From Actinomycetes bacterium (GTDB lineage: Bacteria; Actinomycetota; Acidimicrobiia; Acidimicrobiales; RAAP-2), in NCBI GenBank assembly GCA_021849765.1, contig JAJZSM010000106.1, positions 1-5,614 of the forward strand: DNA of 5,614 nucleotides. The letters run 5' to 3'. The notes under the pieces are model-generated. The model did not search any database. It saw only the letters and a program-made list of their open reading frames with translations, and had not been told where the DNA came from. The position numbers and the translations under genes were made by a program. Below, piece after piece: positions 1-4,476 of this stretch (the first letter of the stretch is position 1; each line of letters opens with the position of its first letter).

Positions 1-387
1 TCTCTCCAGGCCGACGGCGGGACACGCACCGCGGCCATATGCGGAGGCTACGTGGCCCTGCACGACGCGATCACCCGGCTGGTGCAATACGGACAGATCG
101 CCGAGCACGCTCTGAGCGACCTCGTGGCCGCGACCTCGGTGGGTGTCGTCGGCGGGGTCGCGATGCTGGATCTTCCCTACGAGGAGGACTCGCGCGCCGA
201 CACGGACATGAATGTCGTTATGACGGGCGACGGCCGGTTCGTCGAGGTCCAGGGTACCGCGGAGAACGTGGCCTTCACCCGTGGCGAGCTCGACGAGTTG
301 CTCGATCTCGCGAGCGCCGGCATCGCCGCTATCCACGCGGCCCAGCGCGAGGTGCTCGCTACGCCGCCGGCGCCACGCGCGCGATGA
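1..387 (+). CDS. rph: RNase PH, 3' part (5' end outside window)
   Basis: RNase PH is a phosphorolytic 3'-to-5' exoribonuclease that trims tRNA 3' ends and other RNAs, releasing nucleoside diphosphates; it acts as a ring-shaped hexamer in the cytoplasm. The reading frame is open from base 1 and ends with TGA at 385-387, giving 128 C-terminal residues of a family that is usually about 240-260 long, so roughly the first half is missing. The visible part opens with the family signature [10 protein letters not shown]; in known members its Gly-Thr-Arg binds the attacking phosphate. It continues through ATSVGVV, the acidic stretch [14 protein letters not shown], and EVQGTAE, all closely matching E. 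coli RNase PH from memory. The usual ITGA after the signature reads ICGG here, a mild divergence. The stop overlaps the rdgB start (ATGA), so the two are almost certainly one operon. Identification is secure. Confidence 0.95.
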   Translation, partial: SLQADGGTRTAAICGGYVALHDAITRLVQYGQIAEHALSDLVAATSVGVVGGVAMLDLPYEEDSRADTDMNVVMTGDGRFVEVQGTAENVAFTRGELDELLDLASAGIAAIHAAQREVLATPPAPRAR

Positions 388-980
388 GACCATTCGTCCT
401 CGCGACGGCGAACCCCCACAAGACCGAGGAGATGGCCGCCGTGCTGTCGGCGCTCGGCATCGATGTGATTGCCCGACCCGCGCACGTGGACGAGGTGGAC
501 GAGACCGAGAACACACTCGAGGGCAACGCGCTCCTCAAAGCGCGCGCACTCGCCACCGTGACACGTCACGTCGCGGTGGCCGACGACACTGGTCTTTTCG
601 TCGACGCTCTGGGCGGGCGACCCGGAGTCTTTAGTGCGCGCTACGCGGGAGAATCCGCCACTTACGCTCAGAACGTCGACAGGTTGCTCGCCGAGATGGC
701 GACACACCAGGATCGCCGCGCCCACTTTCGCACCGTGATCGCTCTCGTGTCGCCCGAGGGTGACGAGCTCGTGGTAGAAGGTGTCCTCTACGGTGAGATC
801 ACGCGCGAGCCGCGTGGGGCGAACGGCTTCGGCTACGACCCCGTGTTCGCCCCGGACGACGCGTCCGGTCGCACACTCGCCGAGCTCTCGGCGAGCGAGA
901 AGAACGACCTCTCGCACCGCGCCCGCGCCCTGAGAACCCTGGCTGAGACGCTCGCCGAAGAGCCGCGCCGCTTCCAGTAA
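384..980 (+). CDS. rdgB: RdgB/HAM1 non-canonical purine NTP pyrophosphatase
   Basis: RdgB hydrolyses ITP, dITP and XTP to the monophosphate and pyrophosphate, keeping deaminated purines out of DNA and RNA. The protein is 198 residues, the usual family length. Family motifs appear in order: [10 protein letters not shown] (residues 7-16), the Mg-binding region around VADDTGL (65-71), [11 protein letters not shown] (79-89), GFGYDPVF (148-155), and SEKNDLSHR (171-179), whose His-Arg contributes to base recognition. The frame is open further upstream (to an ATG at 39), but that extension lies wholly inside rph and has no family similarity. ATG 384 places the N-terminal motif at the expected distance. 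This start overlaps the rph stop by 4 bases (ATGA) and has no clear Shine-Dalgarno sequence, so translation is probably coupled to rph. The rph-rdgB pair is a known conserved neighbourhood. Confidence 0.95.
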   Translation: MRPFVLATANPHKTEEMAAVLSALGIDVIARPAHVDEVDETENTLEGNALLKARALATVTRHVAVADDTGLFVDALGGRPGVFSARYAGESATYAQNVDRLLAEMATHQDRRAHFRTVIALVSPEGDELVVEGVLYGEITREPRGANGFGYDPVFAPDDASGRTLAELSASEKNDLSHRARALRTLAETLAEEPRRFQ

Positions 981-987
981 GTACCCG

Positions 988-993
988 TAGGCT
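988..993 (+). promoter_or_regulatory. -10 box (TAGGCT) of a leaderless promoter
   Basis: TAGGCT fits the actinobacterial -10 consensus TANNNT and ends exactly six bases before the GTG at 1000. Transcription would then begin on the start codon itself, giving a leaderless mRNA. No Shine-Dalgarno sequence lies before the GTG, which agrees with this. No convincing -35 box is visible at 16-18 bases upstream. The clpP1 promoter at 3886-3891 has the same geometry. The assignment is an inference from motif and spacing. Confidence 0.5.
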
Positions 994-999
994 GGCCCC

Positions 1000-1635
1000 G
1001 TGACGACGATGGACCTGCCGATGTTCCCCCTGGGCATGGTCGTCTTCCCCCATCAGGTCGTAGGCCTATGCGTCTTCGAAGAGCGCTACCAGGCGATGCT
1101 GAACGACCTGGTCGATGGCCTGTTCGGCACGTGTCTCATTTCACGCGGATCCGAGATCGGCGGGGGAGAAGAACGTACGTCAGTGGGCACCGTCGTGCAG
1201 ATCCTCGATTCTCGACAGGTCGCCAACGGTCAGACGCTTCTCATGGTTGAGGGCACAAGCTGCGTCGAGGTCTCGCGGTGGTTGGACGACGCGCCCTATC
1301 CGCGCGCTACGGTGCGTCCGCGTGCCGACGATGGTGAAGTCGACCTGTCGTTGCTCTCTTACGCCGAGTCGGCGGTCCGCTCGTTGCGCGCTCTCCAGAG
1401 CGAGGTTCACACCGATGTGTGCCTGCGACGCGATTGCGAGATGGACGCCGATCCGCTCGTGCGAAGTTGGCAACTCTGTTCCCTCACGCCGATGTCCGTA
1501 CTCGACCAGTTCGCGATGATGAATATCGCCAACGTGAACGACCGACTGCGGATGCTTGCCGAGGTCTGCTGCGAGCGCTACGGCGACTACCAGCGCCTGC
1601 TGGCACTCGACGCGCCGACGCGGTTTGTTCCCTAA
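1000..1635 (+). CDS. Stand-alone Lon N-terminal (substrate-binding) domain protein
   Basis: The 211-residue protein matches the N-terminal substrate-binding domain of Lon protease (the PUA-like LON family). The sequence LPMFPLGMVVFP (6-17) is the standard opening of that domain, followed by FEERYQAM (26-33), GTCLISRG (43-50) and a VGTVVQIL strand (62-69). It has no AAA+ Walker motifs and no Ser-Lys protease domain, so it is not Lon itself; the family's stand-alone members have no firmly assigned biochemical role. Residues 115-211 look helical. Eight cysteines (24, 45, 88, 141, 146, 160, 190, 191) are many for its size, but no clear metal-binding pattern is seen. GTG 1000 is chosen because of the -10 box six bases upstream; ATG 1009 is an alternative that removes three residues. 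It follows rdgB by 19 bases and its stop overlaps the stop of the convergent FKBP gene. Confidence 0.85.
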   Translation: MTTMDLPMFPLGMVVFPHQVVGLCVFEERYQAMLNDLVDGLFGTCLISRGSEIGGGEERTSVGTVVQILDSRQVANGQTLLMVEGTSCVEVSRWLDDAPYPRATVRPRADDGEVDLSLLSYAESAVRSLRALQSEVHTDVCLRRDCEMDADPLVRSWQLCSLTPMSVLDQFAMMNIANVNDRLRMLAEVCCERYGDYQRLLALDAPTRFVP

Positions 1636-2003
1636 CGGATCTCGACGAGGTCCACGACGAAGATCAGCGTCTCGCCGGGGGCGATGACGCCGCCCGCGCC
1701 ACGATCTCCATATCCCAGGCGTGCCGGGATGACAAGGCGTCGGCGTCCGCCAACGCGCATGCCGGCGACTCCCTGGTCCCAGCCGGCGATGACGTAGCCG
1801 GCCCCGAGGGGGAAGCTGAACGTGTCGCCGCGGTTCCAGGAGGCGTCGAACTCTTCGCCGGTTGACGCGGCGACGCCGACGTAGTGCACGACGACGGTGG
1901 CGCCAGATTCGGCCAACGCGCCTTCGCCGACGACAATGTCCTCGATGAGCAGGTCGCTCGGCGCGGGACCGATGTGGGGTTCGACGAGTGGCTTGTCCGT
2001 CAC
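1632..2003 (-). CDS. FKBP-type peptidyl-prolyl cis-trans isomerase
   Basis: This 123-residue protein is a single FKBP domain that catalyses cis-trans isomerisation of Xaa-Pro peptide bonds during folding. Placed against human FKBP12, every main pocket residue is present: Tyr41, Phe52-Asp53, Phe62, Val71-Ile72, Trp75, Tyr98 and Phe115 (FKBP12 Y26, F36-D37, F46, V55-I56, W59, Y82, F99). GWDQGVAGM (74-82) and LGYGDRG (96-102) are typical. There is no signal peptide or lipobox, so it should be cytoplasmic; the first 17 or so residues form a short polar extension. The GTG start is supported by a strong AAGGAG five bases upstream. It lies 9 bases after the helicase stop on the same strand, in one operon with it. 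The domain assignment is secure; the client proteins are unknown. Confidence 0.93.
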   Translation of the reverse strand: MTDKPLVEPHIGPAPSDLLIEDIVVGEGALAESGATVVVHYVGVAASTGEEFDASWNRGDTFSFPLGAGYVIAGWDQGVAGMRVGGRRRLVIPARLGYGDRGAGGVIAPGETLIFVVDLVEIR

Positions 2004-2008
2004 GGGTG

Positions 2009-2014
2009 CTCCTT
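2009..2014 (-). promoter_or_regulatory. Ribosome binding site of the FKBP gene, overlapping the helicase stop
   Basis: AAGGAG on the minus strand lies five bases before the GTG start at 2003. Its first two bases belong to the TAA stop of the upstream helicase (TAAGGAG). Ribosomes ending the helicase therefore stop on top of this site, which favours reinitiation and coupled expression of the two genes. Confidence 0.8.
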
Positions 2015-3644
2015 ACCTACGGCGTGATCCAGAACTCGCCCCGGCGCCCACTACGCGTACGTTGCGGGCTTCGCGACCCTTGGGGCCGCTGGCCTCTTCG
2101 AAGGTGATGCGCTGGCCCTGGCTGAGGGAGCGGAATCCGTCACCGACGATGTTGGAAAAGTGGATGAACAGGTCATCGCCACGCTCGTCGGTGGCAAAGC
2201 CGAATCCCTTGGAGTCGTTGAAGAAGCTCACCGTAGCCTGACCGGCGCCCGAGCGCGGCACGGAGGCTGCGCTGCGCTCGCGCGGCGCCTCCCGGCGAGC
2301 CGGGCGTTCGGCGGCGGCGCGGTCGTGTCGTGGCGCGCGGGCACTGCGCTCGCGTGGGGCGTCATTGCGACGTTCGCGTCCGGCGTCGGAGTCGCGCGGC
2401 ACGAAGGTGCGCGAGCCGTTAGAACGCGGCCCACTGTCACGTGCGCTGCGTGTCTCGCGGGCCGGCTTGGGGCTGGTGCCGTCGAGACGCTGGGTGGCTT
2501 CGGCGTCGTCGACTGCGCCGAGGCGCATCGCGGGCGCGTCAGCCGGACCCTCGAGGGACATGGGGAGGCCCAGGGTGCGCTGGAGACGCTTGACCTGGCT
2601 GGCGACGTCCTCGCCGACAAGTGAGATCACGACGCCCGTGGCACCCGCGCGGCCAGTGCGGCCCGAGCGGTGCAGGTAGTCGGTGGTCTGGGTCGGCGGG
2701 TCATAGTGAACGACAACCGGGAGGGCTTCGATGTGGATACCGCGTGCGGCGACGTCAGTCGCTACGAGGACCTGGACCTCACCGTTCTTCATGGCGCGTA
2801 GCGCACGCTCGCGCTGGGCCTGGGAACGGTCGCCGTGCAGGGCGGCTGCGGAGATGCCGCGCTCGCCGAGCTGTCGGGCCAGGCGGTCGGCGCCGTGCTT
2901 CGTGCGAGTGAAGACAATCGCGCGCTCGTACTGGTTGACGATCTCCGCAGCGAACTGGGGACGCTGGTCGCGCGGTACGCGCCAGAAGTAGTGGTCGACG
3001 TCGCTCGGGGCCTCGTCGCCCACCACGTCGTGGATCGCGGCATCGCGGGTGAACTCGCGCACCAGTGAGGACACGTCTGGGCCCATGGTCGCCGAGAAAA
3101 GCATGACGTGGCGCTCGTGAGCGGTCTGGCCCACGATGCGTCGTACCGCGGGCAGGAAGCCCATGTCGGCCATGCGGTCGGCCTCATCGACGACGACGGT
3201 GGTGACAGCCGACAGGTCGAGGGCTCGCTGCTCGAGCAGGTCCTCGAGGCGGCCGGGGCAGGCGACCACGAGGTCGACGCCGGCGTTAAGGGCCTTGCGC
3301 GTGGTGTTGTAGGACGTGCCGCCGTAGATCGAGATGATTCGACGTCCACGGTCCTCGCTCAGACCCGAGATCTCCTTTTGCACCTGGGCGGCGAGTTCAC
3401 GCGTCGGCACGAGGATGAGGGCGAGGGGCTGGCGAGGACGAGCCTTTCCTAGTCGCGCCATGAGGGGCAGGCCGAAGGCGAGGGTTTTGCCCGAGCCGGT
3501 GGCGGCCTTGCCGACGACGTCGCGCCCGGCGAGGGCGTCGGGCAACGTGGCCTCTTGGATGGGGAAGGCGTCGCTGATGCCGCGGGCCTTCAGGCGCGCG
3601 ACGAGGTGGGACGGGACGCCGAGATCGGCGAATGATACGGACAC
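2013..3644 (-). CDS. DEAD-box RNA helicase with C-terminal cold-shock domain
   Basis: A 543-residue ATP-dependent RNA helicase fused to an RNA-binding cold-shock domain. The helicase core has all expected motifs in order: Q motif (Phe5, PIQ 28-30), motif I AATGSGKT (47-54), Ia PTRELAAQ (80-87), Ib CPGR (129-132, usually TPGR), II DEAD (153-156), III SAT (184-186), V ATDVAARGIHI (295-305, usually RGLDI), VI HRSGRTGR (325-332). An Arg/Ala/Ser/Pro-rich, probably disordered linker follows (about 367-467). Residues 468-533 form a CspA-like domain with RNP1 KGFGFA (479-484) and RNP2 DLFIHF (491-496). The GTG at 3644 is chosen because AGGAG lies five bases upstream and the Q motif begins at once. 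An in-frame start at 3782 would run through tRNA-Leu and is rejected. The fusion suggests RNA unwinding or chaperoning, perhaps in cold or ribosome assembly, but the substrate is unknown. The FKBP gene follows in the same operon. Confidence 0.94.
   Translation of the reverse strand: MSVSFADLGVPSHLVARLKARGISDAFPIQEATLPDALAGRDVVGKAATGSGKTLAFGLPLMARLGKARPRQPLALILVPTRELAAQVQKEISGLSEDRGRRIISIYGGTSYNTTRKALNAGVDLVVACPGRLEDLLEQRALDLSAVTTVVVDEADRMADMGFLPAVRRIVGQTAHERHVMLFSATMGPDVSSLVREFTRDAAIHDVVGDEAPSDVDHYFWRVPRDQRPQFAAEIVNQYERAIVFTRTKHGADRLARQLGERGISAAALHGDRSQAQRERALRAMKNGEVQVLVATDVAARGIHIEALPVVVHYDPPTQTTDYLHRSGRTGRAGATGVVISLVGEDVASQVKRLQRTLGLPMSLEGPADAPAMRLGAVDDAEATQRLDGTSPKPARETRSARDSGPRSNGSRTFVPRDSDAGRERRNDAPRERSARAPRHDRAAAERPARREAPRERSAASVPRSGAGQATVSFFNDSKGFGFATDERGDDLFIHFSNIVGDGFRSLSQGQRITFEEASGPKGREARNVRVVGAGASSGSRRR
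2046..2243 (-). other. Cold-shock domain encoded within the helicase gene
   Basis: Helicase residues 468-533 form a complete CspA-type OB-fold domain. It starts with GQATVSFFN (compare the usual GTVKWFN), followed by KGFGFA (RNP1) and DLFIHF (RNP2), and ends with a strand around ARNVRVV. The usual Trp of the KWFN motif is Phe here, so RNA stacking by an aromatic side chain is retained. The domain is as long as a free cold-shock protein. No internal ribosome site or start codon suggests separate expression. Confidence 0.88.
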
Positions 3645-3649
3645 TGTGA

Positions 3650-3654
3650 CTCCT
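3650..3654 (-). promoter_or_regulatory. Ribosome binding site that fixes the helicase start
   Basis: AGGAG on the minus strand is five bases before the GTG at 3644. It decides the start: the upstream in-frame codons lack such a site and run into the tRNA gene. A perfect hairpin ends only two bases before it, so access to the site may depend on RNA structure. Confidence 0.8.
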
Positions 3655-3656
3655 AT

Positions 3657-3675
3657 GAGTTGGTGAAACCAACTC
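3657..3675 (-). repeat. Perfect 8-bp inverted repeat in the helicase leader
   Basis: GAGTTGGT and ACCAACTC are exactly complementary around a 3-base centre (TTC on the minus strand). In the helicase mRNA this would be an 8-bp stem with a tight loop, two bases upstream of the AGGAG site. It has no U-run and so does not look like a terminator. It could be a cis-acting translational control element, an mRNA-stabilising hairpin, or a DNA operator; the sequence does not decide between these. Confidence 0.6.
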
Positions 3676-3688
3676 GAAATGTCACGGT

Positions 3689-3725
3689 CGAATCGGTCTC
3701 CACCGCGGAATGCGGCGAATCGGTC
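3689..3725. repeat. 10-bp direct repeat CGAATCGGTC, two copies 27 bp apart
   Basis: CGAATCGGTC occurs at 3689-3698 and again at 3716-3725, in the region between the proposed helicase promoter and its start. The 27-bp period is not a whole number of helical turns (about 2.6), which makes a same-face pair of protein sites less likely and an RNA-level role possible. Two copies only; chance or local duplication cannot be excluded. Confidence 0.4.
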
Positions 3726-3727
3726 AA

Positions 3728-3758
3728 ACCACTCTAGCAGACTCGCCACGAGAGTGGT
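3728..3758 (-). repeat. 8-bp inverted repeat after tRNA-Leu, possible tRNA trailer hairpin
   Basis: On the minus strand ACCACTCT (3758-3751) pairs with AGAGTGGT (3735-3728) around a 15-base loop. The first four bases are the discriminator base plus the encoded CCA of tRNA-Leu, so a trailer hairpin would tie up the mature 3' end. Only a short T-run (TTT) follows, so it is a poor intrinsic terminator. The downstream arm also overlaps the TAGAGT box proposed as the helicase -10. Confidence 0.4.
3731..3736 (-). promoter_or_regulatory. Possible -10 box (TAGAGT) for the helicase operon
   Basis: TAGAGT fits TANNNT and would start transcription near 3724, leaving a leader of about 80 bases before the helicase GTG. 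The identical sequence CTAGAGTGGT sits upstream of tRNA-Leu at the right distance to be its -10. No -35 box is recognisable. Transcripts reading through from the tRNA could also supply the operon. Confidence 0.35.
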
Positions 3759-3837
3759 GCGGGCGGCGGGACTCGAACCCACACTCCGAAGAACTGGTAC
3801 CTAAAACCAGCGCGTCTGCCAATTCCGCCACGCCCGC
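3755..3837 (-). tRNA. tRNA-Leu (anticodon UAG), CCA encoded
   Basis: The minus strand folds as a class II tRNA of 83 nt including CCA. The acceptor stem GCGGGCG pairs fully with CGCCCGC, followed by discriminator A (expected for leucine) and encoded CCA. The D-arm region GGCGGAATTGGCAGACGCG is the typical tRNA-Leu form. The anticodon stem CTGGT/ACCAG encloses TTTAGGT, giving anticodon UAG, which reads CUA and possibly other CUN codons. A short variable arm with a CT-TCGG-AG hairpin precedes the T-arm GTGGG-TTCGAGT-CCCGC. The variable arm is on the short side for a leucine tRNA. It lies upstream of the helicase on the same strand and is divergent from clpP1. Confidence 0.96.
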
Positions 3838-3846
3838 GAGATCACC

Positions 3847-3852
3847 ACTCTA
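3847..3852 (-). promoter_or_regulatory. Probable -10 box (TAGAGT) of tRNA-Leu
   Basis: TAGAGT on the minus strand ends nine bases before the mature tRNA 5' end, predicting transcription from about 3840 with a 5' leader of only about three bases for RNase P. No clear -35 is visible; that position falls in a GC-only run (3861-3880) which the divergent clpP1 promoter would also use. Confidence 0.45.
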
Positions 3853-3885
3853 GACATCGTCGGGGGCGCGCGCGGGGCCCGGCAC

Positions 3886-3891
3886 TAGATT
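3886..3891 (+). promoter_or_regulatory. -10 box (TAGATT) of a leaderless clpP1 promoter
   Basis: TAGATT fits TANNNT and ends exactly six bases before the clpP1 ATG, so the transcript should start on the A of the start codon. No Shine-Dalgarno sequence precedes the ATG, in contrast to the helicase, FKBP, permease and ATPase genes. The match in spacing with the Lon-domain gene promoter strengthens both assignments. No -35 box is recognisable. Confidence 0.55.
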
Positions 3892-3897
3892 GATCGC

Positions 3898-4476
3898 ATG
3901 GCAAACAGTGACACCTTCGGTGCAAATGACCTCAACCAGCGGCTCCTACGCGAGCGCATCGTCTTCCTCGGTTCCCAGGTCGACCAGAACGCGGCCAACC
4001 GCATTTGCGCTGAATTGCTGCTCCTCGAGGCCGAAGACTCGGACCGTGACATCAGCCTCTACATCAACTCCCCGGGAGGATCGGTGACCGACGGCCTGGC
4101 GATCTACGACACCATGCAGTACGTCAAGTGCGACATTCGCACGATCTGCGTGGGCATGGCGGCCTCGATGGGCCAGTTCCTGCTGTGCGCCGGCGCGCCG
4201 GGCAAGCGTTTCTCCCTGCCCCACAGCCGCATCCTGATGCACCAGCCCTCGGCCGGCGGCATGCAGGGCCAGGCGTCGGATATCGCGATCCAGGCCGAGC
4301 AGATCGTCTACATGAAGAAGATGCTCGCCGAGCGCATCTCCTTTCACACCGGCCAGCCGCTCGAGCGCATCGAGGCCGACTCGGACCGCGACCGCTGGTT
4401 CACGGCCCAAGAGGCGCTCGAGTACGGCTTCATCGACGCGGTCATCGATCGGTCGGCCATTCGCCAAGGGGCCTAG
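3898..4476 (+). CDS. clpP1: ATP-dependent Clp protease proteolytic subunit, ClpP1 type
   Basis: ClpP forms a barrel of two seven-membered rings that degrades proteins fed to it by ClpX or ClpC ATPases. The 192-residue product has the full serine-protease triad: Ser90 in GMAASMGQ, His115 in MHQP and Asp165 in [29 protein letters not shown] (within 53-73) is the family core. It resembles M. tuberculosis ClpP1 as I recall it (FLGSEV-like start, [30 protein letters not shown]), hence the clpP1 label. The first 14 or so residues are unlike the usual axial-loop sequence. Actinobacterial ClpP1 normally works as a mixed barrel with ClpP2 encoded next to it; here no second clpP or clpX follows, so the partner must be elsewhere. 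The ATG is set by the -10 box six bases upstream. The TAG stop overlaps the permease GTG by one base. Confidence 0.94.
   Translation: MANSDTFGANDLNQRLLRERIVFLGSQVDQNAANRICAELLLLEAEDSDRDISLYINSPGGSVTDGLAIYDTMQYVKCDIRTICVGMAASMGQFLLCAGAPGKRFSLPHSRILMHQPSAGGMQGQASDIAIQAEQIVYMKKMLAERISFHTGQPLERIEADSDRDRWFTAQEALEYGFIDAVIDRSAIRQGA
4466..4471 (+). promoter_or_regulatory. Ribosome binding site of the permease, inside clpP1
   Basis: AAGGGG lies four bases before the GTG at 4476, within the last codons of clpP1. It selects this start over upstream in-frame codons and implies that the permease is translated from the clpP1 mRNA. Confidence 0.6.

Noticed and set aside
39..383. In-frame upstream extension of rdgB to an ATG at 39
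   Set aside because: It lies wholly inside rph in another frame, is Arg-rich as out-of-frame high-GC reading usually is, and the RdgB family starts at the ATANPHK motif just after ATG 384.
177..1037. Long minus-strand open frame (286 codons) opposite rph/rdgB
   Set aside because: Antisense shadow of two well-identified genes; composition follows the codon bias of the opposite strand and no domain is recognisable.
2244..2546. Repeat array in the helicase linker region
   Set aside because: The Arg/Ala/Ser/Pro-rich codons give local similarity (for example repeated APRERS-like pieces), but there is no regular period; it is a low-complexity protein linker.
3728..3758. Strong intrinsic terminator after tRNA-Leu
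   Set aside because: The 8-bp stem has a 15-base loop and only three T residues after it; kept only as an inverted repeat of uncertain role.
3645..3782. In-frame upstream extension of the helicase to an ATG at 3782 (46 more residues)
   Set aside because: It runs through tRNA-Leu and the leader hairpin, has no ribosome site and no family similarity; GTG 3644 has AGGAG five bases upstream and starts directly before the Q motif.
3755..3853. tRNA-Leu as an integration site of a mobile element (att-like repeats)
   Set aside because: The repeats are only 10 bp, both lie outside the tRNA body on either side, and no integrase or phage gene is in the window.
4128..4475. In-frame upstream extension of the permease into clpP1
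   Set aside because: The added residues are Arg/His-rich frame shadow of clpP1; GTG 4476 has a ribosome site and the standard overlap with the clpP1 stop.
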